From the NCBI GenBank assembly GCA_023422005.1, contig JAEZSC010000172.1, forward strand, positions 1 through 18,668: a stretch of DNA of 18,668 bases. The letters are read 5' to 3'. Positions 14,471 through 18,668 of the stretch are shown here, piece by piece. Under the pieces are notes generated by a model. It did not search any database, was not told where the DNA came from, and worked only from the letters and a program-made list of their open reading frames with translations. Within the stretch, counting starts at the first letter, position 1, and each line of letters starts with the position of its first letter. Both the position numbers and the translations under genes were made by a program. This stretch comes from Bacillota bacterium. GTDB taxonomy: Bacteria > Bacillota > Clostridia > Christensenellales > UMGS416.

Positions 14471-14490
14471 TTTAACCGCGATGCTATACT
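14462..14490 (+). promoter_or_regulatory. Promoter of the isomerase/epimerase gene
   Basis: -35 TAGACC (14462-14467), 17-nt spacer, extended -10 TGCTATACT (TG 14482-14483, TATACT 14485-14490). It gives a leader of about 25 nt before the ATG at 14521, with AGGAGG at 14508-14513. Confidence 0.6.
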
Positions 14491-14520
14491 TAGGATAATG
14501 ATTGTTTAGGAGGAACGAAT

Positions 14521-15369
14521 ATGGCCAACTTACCCATCGGCATCATCAGCGATTGCTTCCGCCTGCCGCTGCGGCAGGGCATTGAGCGCGCCGCGCAGCT
14601 GGGCGCCCAGGGCGTGCAGATTTACGCCGTGGATGGCGACATGGCTCCTGAGAATCTGTCCGCGGCCCAGCGCGCCGATTTGCTTCGTTACATCAAAGGC
14701 CTGGGCCTGAAGATATCGGCTCTGTGCGGCGACCTGGGCGGCCACGGCTTTGCAGACGCGGCAGACAACTCCCGGCGCGTGGAGCGCAGCAAGCGCATAC
14801 TGGACCTGGCTTTGGATATGGAATGCCCCGTGGTGACCACCCACATAGGTGTGCTGCCCGAGCAGGAGGCGGCCCATCCCCGTTGGGGCGTCATGGCTGA
14901 GGCCTGCGCGCAGTTGGCCGAGTACGGCGACCAGGTGGGCGCGCGCTTCGCCGTGGAGACCGGTCCGGAGCCCGCCGCGCGGCTCAAGCGTTTCCTGGAC
15001 AGCCTGGGCAGCAAGGGCGTGGGCGTCAATATGGACCCGGCCAATCTGGTCATGGTCATCGGTGAGGACCCGGCCCAGTCGGTGCGCACGCTGGGCAGCT
15101 ACATCGTTCACACCCACGCCAAGGACGGCATCATGGTGCAAAAGGGCGACGCCGAGGCCATCTACGCGGGCTTCGCCGGCATCGGCGACGTGAGCTATGA
15201 CGACTTCTTCCGGGAGGTGCCGCTGGGGAAGGGCCAGGTGAACTGGCAGGAGTACCTGGCTGCCCTGCAGGACATCGGCTACAACGGCTTTTTGACCATC
15301 GAGCGCGAGGTCGGCGCGGACCCGGCCAAGGACATTGCCGAGGCGGTGTCATTTCTAAAGAGCCTGTAA
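14521..15369 (+). CDS. Sugar phosphate isomerase/epimerase (xylose isomerase-like TIM barrel)
   Basis: 282 residues, a complete AP-endonuclease-2/xylose-isomerase-like TIM barrel. These enzymes interconvert keto and aldo sugars or epimerise them using a divalent metal in the cytoplasm. Candidate metal or catalytic residues sit where expected at strand ends: Glu146 in FAVETGPEP, Asp172 in VNMDPANL, His197/His199 in VHTHAKD and Glu261 in LTIEREVG; the GVQIYAV near residue 35 is the usual barrel strand 2. AGGAGG lies 7 nt before the ATG. Its own operator-bearing promoter and a strong terminator make it a single-gene unit. Substrate not determinable; the downstream PfkB kinase and RpiB hint at a pentose or polyol route. 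Confidence 0.88.
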   Translation: MANLPIGIISDCFRLPLRQGIERAAQLGAQGVQIYAVDGDMAPENLSAAQRADLLRYIKGLGLKISALCGDLGGHGFADAADNSRRVERSKRILDLALDMECPVVTTHIGVLPEQEAAHPRWGVMAEACAQLAEYGDQVGARFAVETGPEPAARLKRFLDSLGSKGVGVNMDPANLVMVIGEDPAQSVRTLGSYIVHTHAKDGIMVQKGDAEAIYAGFAGIGDVSYDDFFREVPLGKGQVNWQEYLAALQDIGYNGFLTIEREVGADPAKDIAEAVSFLKSL

Positions 15370-15380
15370 GAAGCAAATGC

Positions 15381-15413
15381 AAAAGGGGAGCGGCCGCGGC
15401 TGGCTCCCCTTTT
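15381..15413 (+). terminator. Intrinsic terminator after the isomerase gene
   Basis: AAAAGGGGAGC (15381-15391) pairs perfectly with GCTCCCCTTTT (15403-15413) around an 11-nt loop, 12 nt after the stop. The terminal Ts form the U tract. This is the strongest intrinsic terminator in the window. Confidence 0.88.
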
Positions 15414-15483
15414 GGTTGCGGCGAAAGTGTGATAGGATGGAAACAGTTCGTTTTTGAAATAAAGCTGAGTTGAGGGCCGGGCA

Positions 15484-16248
15484 ATGAGGAGATGGAAACT
15501 GCCTCTGCTGATCATAGCGATTGCCGCTGTGTATTCGGTCGGCGTGCTGTACTACCTTTCCAGAATGCCTTCCCTGTACGCTATTATGGTGTACAGCGCC
15601 CGCGCTTTGCTCGCGGGCGAGGGTGACTATGGGCAATACCTGTACGGCCTGCAGGACATGCGCCTGGAACCTGCGGATGCCCCCGAGGGGCAGAGGTTGT
15701 CTGCCCAGGGCATATCTCTAGTGGTGAATACGCAGGAGCCCATTGTTGAGAAGGACAATAAAGGATACAACGTTTTTTTCCATATAGGTGAGAAAAGAGG
15801 AATTCTGTTCCAATCAATGGAGGCCGACACGGGAAACGACAGTTTAGGTCTTGCGCTTATCAGTCAGAATATCAAGGATGAATTCCAGCACGGGAAAGCC
15901 AGAACGCTTTTTGAGCATGCCACAGGGAAAAGCCCGGATTCTGAGTATGTCTGGGAAGAGGCTATCCGGGACGTTACGATATGGGATTTCTCACTCTTTG
16001 ATAACACCCGGAATATGGGTGTTCTCACTTTCCTATCCGCAAAAAGTGCGCTAAGCGAGCCCGGCACACGGTTTTACCGGCTCGATAACGGAAAGGTGAT
16101 CGGCCTGGTGGAACGGAATAAAACCGGAACCTTGGTGCTCTTCTTTTCGCCGGAGGATCTGAATACATGGTATGATGTCGCTCTTCTGGGGGAGTTCACG
16201 CTGGATGAAGCAAAGGCAATCCTACGCACTATTTCATTGGCAGAATAA
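15484..16248 (+). CDS. N-terminally membrane-anchored protein of unknown function
   Basis: 254 residues; family not recognised. A single N-terminal hydrophobic segment (about 4-25, WKLPLLIIAIAAVYSVGVLYYL) preceded by Arg-Arg looks like an uncleaved anchor with the rest outside the cell. The body is mixed alpha/beta with WDFSLFDN, FYRLDNGKVIGLVER and LVLFFSPEDLNTW as the most distinctive segments; there is no Cys for lipidation and no catalytic motif. GAGGG lies 7 nt before the ATG. A second, broken copy follows 21 nt after the stop. Codon use is less GC-rich than the sugar genes on either side. Confidence 0.7.
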   Translation: MRRWKLPLLIIAIAAVYSVGVLYYLSRMPSLYAIMVYSARALLAGEGDYGQYLYGLQDMRLEPADAPEGQRLSAQGISLVVNTQEPIVEKDNKGYNVFFHIGEKRGILFQSMEADTGNDSLGLALISQNIKDEFQHGKARTLFEHATGKSPDSEYVWEEAIRDVTIWDFSLFDNTRNMGVLTFLSAKSALSEPGTRFYRLDNGKVIGLVERNKTGTLVLFFSPEDLNTWYDVALLGEFTLDEAKAILRTISLAE

Positions 16249-16269
16249 AGCTGAGTTGAAGGCCGGACA

Positions 16270-17021
16270 ATGAGGAGATGGGAAACTGCCGCTGCTGATC
16301 ATAGCGATTGCCGCTGTTTATTCAACCGGCGTGCTTTTTTACTTTTCCAGAATGCCCTCCCTGTTTGCCGTCCTCTACTTCTTCGCCAGCGCCCCCTTCG
16401 AACAGGATAGCGGTTTCCGGCAATGTTTGTACGACCTGAAGGACATGCGCCTGGAGCCCGCGGGGGCCCCCGAGGGGCAAAGGTTGACCGATCAGGGTAT
16501 ATCTCTGGATACGCACGAGCCCATTGTTGAGGCTGTCAACGATGAGTACAACTCTACCTATCGCATCGGCGAAGACAAGATGATTTTGATTCAGACGTTT
16601 GAGCCCTACGAGGAAAGCGCAGACCCGAATGCGCCGCCAGGCGGCTATACCGCTCCAAATTACGTGAATATTTACAAGGATGAGAGAGCCAGAATGCTCT
16701 TTGAAAAGGCCACGGCAAAAGCCCAGATACGGAATATGTTTGTGAAGAAGCCGCTTGGGATGTTACAATCTGGGATTTTTCACTCATCGATAACAATAAA
16801 AATATAGGTGTATTGATCCTGCTGAGTATGAATGCGTAGGCAGCTCACACGACACCAGGCGGTATCGTTTTGACAACGGAAACGCGATAGGAATCTTGAC
16901 GAGATATGAGAAGGCATCAAGTTTGATCTTTTTCTCACCAAAGGATTTGAATACGCGACACTATTTATCGTTAGCAGAGGAATTCACCGAGTCGGAAAAG
17001 ACACGATTCTACGTACATTAA
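16270..17021 (+). pseudogene. Decayed tandem copy of the preceding anchored protein gene
   Basis: The leader and first codons match the intact gene (AAAGCTGAGTTGA ... ATGAGGAGATGG), but an extra G at 16280-16282 shifts the frame in codon 5. The homologous reading continues in the next frame (FYFSRMPSLFAV, KDMRLEPAGAPEGQRL, EPIVEAVND). A lost base near 16715 shifts it again before EYVCEEAAWDVTIWDFSL. An in-frame TAG at 16837-16839 and another shift precede YRFDNGNAIGILTRYE and LIFFSPKDLNT, and a further shift lies near 17000. With about four frameshifts, no functional full-length product is possible. The end given is the last TAA of the homologous frame; similarity (ILRTLTLDE) continues a little further. 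A 159-codon fragment opens at 16331 but lacks the anchor and a ribosome site. Confidence 0.85.
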
Positions 17022-17061
17022 CACTTGACGAGCCACATGCCAACCAGGAGGTAGACGTCCC

Positions 17062-18024
17062 ATGAAGAACCTGCAAGCCGTCGGCATCGGCCACCCCACT
17101 GCCGACCTGCTCATCAACATCGACAAGCTCCCCACCCGCGACCAGGATGCCCAGCTCATGGGCATCAGCTATCAATACGGCGGCAAGGTGCCCACGGCCA
17201 TGGCGGCGCTGGGCCGGCTGGGCGTGGCCTGCGGCTGCATCGGCGTTGTGGGCAATGACGACGAGGGCCGCGCCGTGTGCGCCGACCTTGTGCGCAACGG
17301 CGTGGATGCCAGCCATATGGTCACGCTGGACCAGCCGGGCACGTCGCTGAATGTGGCCTTAAGCGAGGTGCGCGGCGGCCGCAACATCATCAAGCGCGCC
17401 CGGGGCCTGCGCGGCGTGGAGCCCGGTGATCTGGACAAAGACTACATCACCCAGGCCCGGGTGCTGCACCTGAGCCGCGCCGGCGAGGCTGAGCGCCTGG
17501 CCGCCGGGTGGATGCATGAGGTTGGCGGCACCGTGGCCTTCGACGCGGACGGCTACACGCCGGAAATAGAGGCCATGCTTGGCAGCATCGACGCTTTCAT
17601 CGCCTCGGAGTTCTATTACACCAAGCGTTATGGGGACCGGGACATCGAGGATTGCTGCCGGGAGATCGCCGCGAGAGGGCCGGGCATTGTCGTGATCACG
17701 CTGGGCAAACGCGGTTGCGTGGGCGTGCAGGGCGGGCAGTTCTTCCGCGTGCCGGCGGTTCCGGTGGATGTCGTGGATACGACCGGCGCTGGCGACACCT
17801 TCCATGGCGCCTTCCTCTACGGCCTGCTGCAAGGGTGGGATGGGAAGGCCTGCTCCGAATTTTCCAGCGCCGTGTCCGCCCATAAGTGCGCGGCCATCGG
17901 CGGTCGCGCGGCGCTGCCCACGCTTGAGATGCTGACGCGCTTCCGGCAGGACGGCTTCATCGACCGCGAGGAGATCGGGCGACGGCTGGCGGTTTACAGC
18001 CGGCCCCACGCGCTGCAAGTGTAG
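17062..18024 (+). CDS. PfkB/ribokinase-family carbohydrate kinase
   Basis: 320 residues. It phosphorylates a sugar or nucleoside hydroxyl with ATP in the cytoplasm. The N-terminal signature is YGGKVPTAMAALGRLG (about residues 39-54), where the Asn usually found in GGxxxN is Thr45; next come IGVVGNDDEGR and the C-terminal signature VDTTGAGDTFHGAFLYG with catalytic base Asp245. ITLGKRGCVG is the strand before the ATP site. AGGAGG lies before the ATG (17046-17051). No clear promoter was seen in the pseudogene remnant upstream. Neighbouring isomerase and rpiB genes fit pentose or polyol use; the substrate itself cannot be read from the sequence. Confidence 0.9.
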   Translation: MKNLQAVGIGHPTADLLINIDKLPTRDQDAQLMGISYQYGGKVPTAMAALGRLGVACGCIGVVGNDDEGRAVCADLVRNGVDASHMVTLDQPGTSLNVALSEVRGGRNIIKRARGLRGVEPGDLDKDYITQARVLHLSRAGEAERLAAGWMHEVGGTVAFDADGYTPEIEAMLGSIDAFIASEFYYTKRYGDRDIEDCCREIAARGPGIVVITLGKRGCVGVQGGQFFRVPAVPVDVVDTTGAGDTFHGAFLYGLLQGWDGKACSEFSSAVSAHKCAAIGGRAALPTLEMLTRFRQDGFIDREEIGRRLAVYSRPHALQV

Positions 18025-18111
18025 CGTTTTGATTCAACATTGAGTTGATTGTAAGATTCTAAATCGCCCATGAACGGTGTCCGCCGCAGCTGTACTACGA
18101 GGTGGGCTCTG

Positions 18112-18123
18112 GCCCGGCCGGGC
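18112..18123. other. Perfect 12-bp GC palindrome in the kinase-rpiB gap
   Basis: GCCCGGCCGGGC in a 220-bp gap. It has no T run and no loop room, so it is not a clear terminator; role unknown. Apart from this and the promoter at 18190-18218, I see nothing else in the gap. Confidence 0.3.
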
Positions 18124-18189
18124 AGATAATTGCCAGGAAATAAACAGCCTTGTTTCCATATACTTCTACGCAAGAACCGGTTTTTCTGG

Positions 18190-18218
18190 TTGCCTCGCCG
18201 TTGCAAATGTGCTATAAT
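18190..18218 (+). promoter_or_regulatory. Promoter of rpiB
   Basis: -35 TTGCCT (18190-18195), 17-nt spacer, extended -10 TGCTATAAT (TG 18210-18211, TATAAT 18213-18218). The leader to the ATG at 18245 is about 20 nt and holds GGGAGGG at 18233-18239. Confidence 0.72.
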
Positions 18219-18244
18219 ACCTGGAACTTTGCGGGAGGGTGCCC

Positions 18245-18668
18245 ATGATTGCGCTGGCCAGCGACCACGCCGGTTTTGAACTGAAAGAACACATCAAGAA
18301 CAGGATGCTGGCCTGGGGCTACACCGTGGAGGACCGCGGCTGCTACAGCACCGAAAGCGCCAGCTACGTGGCCCATGGGGAGCTTGCCGCCCGAGACGTT
18401 GCCGAAGGCCGCGCCAAGTTTGCGATCCTCGTGTGTGGAACGGGCCTTGGCATCTCCATCGCCGCCAACAAGATCCACGGTGTGCGCGCGGCGCTGTGCA
18501 CCAACGAATATATGGCCCGCATGTCCCGAATGCACAACGACGCCAATGTGCTGGCATTGGGGGCCCGGGTGGTGGGCGCAGGCCTCGCGGAGGACATCGT
18601 GAAAGCCTTCCTGGACACCGGATTCGAGGGCGGGCGACACGCCGAACGCGTGGCGACGCTCATGGATT
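18245..18668 (+). CDS. rpiB: Ribose-5-phosphate isomerase B, 3' end outside window
   Basis: Interconverts ribose 5-phosphate and ribulose 5-phosphate in the non-oxidative pentose phosphate pathway. 141 codons are present and the frame runs off the end; RpiB is normally about 145-150 residues, so only a few are missing. Diagnostic segments: IALASDHAGFELK (Asp7-His8 phosphate-binding region), LVCGTGLGISIAANKI with catalytic Cys64, RAALC, MHNDANVLALGARVVG with active-site His97-Asn98, and GGRHAERV near the end. GGGAGGG lies 5 nt before the ATG. It has its own strong promoter but follows the sugar kinase, consistent with a shared carbohydrate role. Some LacAB/RpiB relatives act on other sugar phosphates (allose, galactose); the motifs here favour RpiB. 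Confidence 0.95.
   Translation, partial: MIALASDHAGFELKEHIKNRMLAWGYTVEDRGCYSTESASYVAHGELAARDVAEGRAKFAILVCGTGLGISIAANKIHGVRAALCTNEYMARMSRMHNDANVLALGARVVGAGLAEDIVKAFLDTGFEGGRHAERVATLMD

Noticed and set aside
16331..16807. Independent 158-residue gene
   Set aside because: It is the middle segment of the frameshifted second copy, lacks a ribosome site and the membrane anchor, and loses homology at its end where the next frameshift occurs.

Overview
The window looks like a chromosome segment from a GC-rich Firmicute, most likely an uncultured gut Clostridia lineage. This is inferred from strong AGGAGG-type ribosome binding sites, the protein families present and the GC-rich coding style. No rRNA, tRNA or taxonomic marker gene is present, so the lineage stays open.

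Left part (1-4636): the 3' end of a serine O-acetyltransferase gene overlaps by ATGA with a TRM11-like, THUMP-less SAM-dependent methyltransferase. A hairpin at 1820-1847 separates this pair from a convergent minus-strand pair with an 8-nt overlap: a class C beta-lactamase-fold serine hydrolase, then a nucleotidyltransferase. The intergenic stretch 4172-4636 carries divergent promoters, a near-consensus cre-like site and a LacI-type palindrome.

Glycoside block (4637-8211): a full-length GH2 beta-mannosidase-like enzyme is followed by a LacI-family regulator and a hairpin terminator. The LacI-type sites upstream of the hydrolase suggest a self-contained regulated sugar-release unit.

AT-rich island (about 8290-9650): a HAD-family hydrolase and a small three-helix membrane protein, both on the minus strand, are visibly richer in A+T than everything around them and look acquired. 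Next to them, 9671-9964 folds on paper into a closed multi-stem RNA with an apparent pseudoknot. It is the best candidate here for something undescribed, or for a known RNA family I cannot name with certainty.

Middle (9999-14421): a LemA gene and a DUF2207 membrane protein with a Gly-rich tail form a typical pair. Then come about 460 bp of packed hairpins with an exact 80-bp-period tandem repeat, and a GNAT acetyltransferase with a TPR-like tail. Related hairpin modules recur at 9999-10054 and 14302-14421, so the genome appears to carry a family of dispersed mosaic palindromic repeats.

Right part (14445-18668): a sugar-phosphate isomerase/epimerase sits behind a promoter overlapped by a GntR/HutC-type operator. 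After a strong terminator comes a tandemly duplicated gene for an unknown N-terminally anchored protein, whose second copy is broken by several frameshifts. A PfkB-family sugar kinase and the 5' part of rpiB (ribose-5-phosphate isomerase B, cut by the window end) follow. The isomerase, kinase and RpiB together suggest sugar or polyol catabolism feeding the pentose phosphate pathway.
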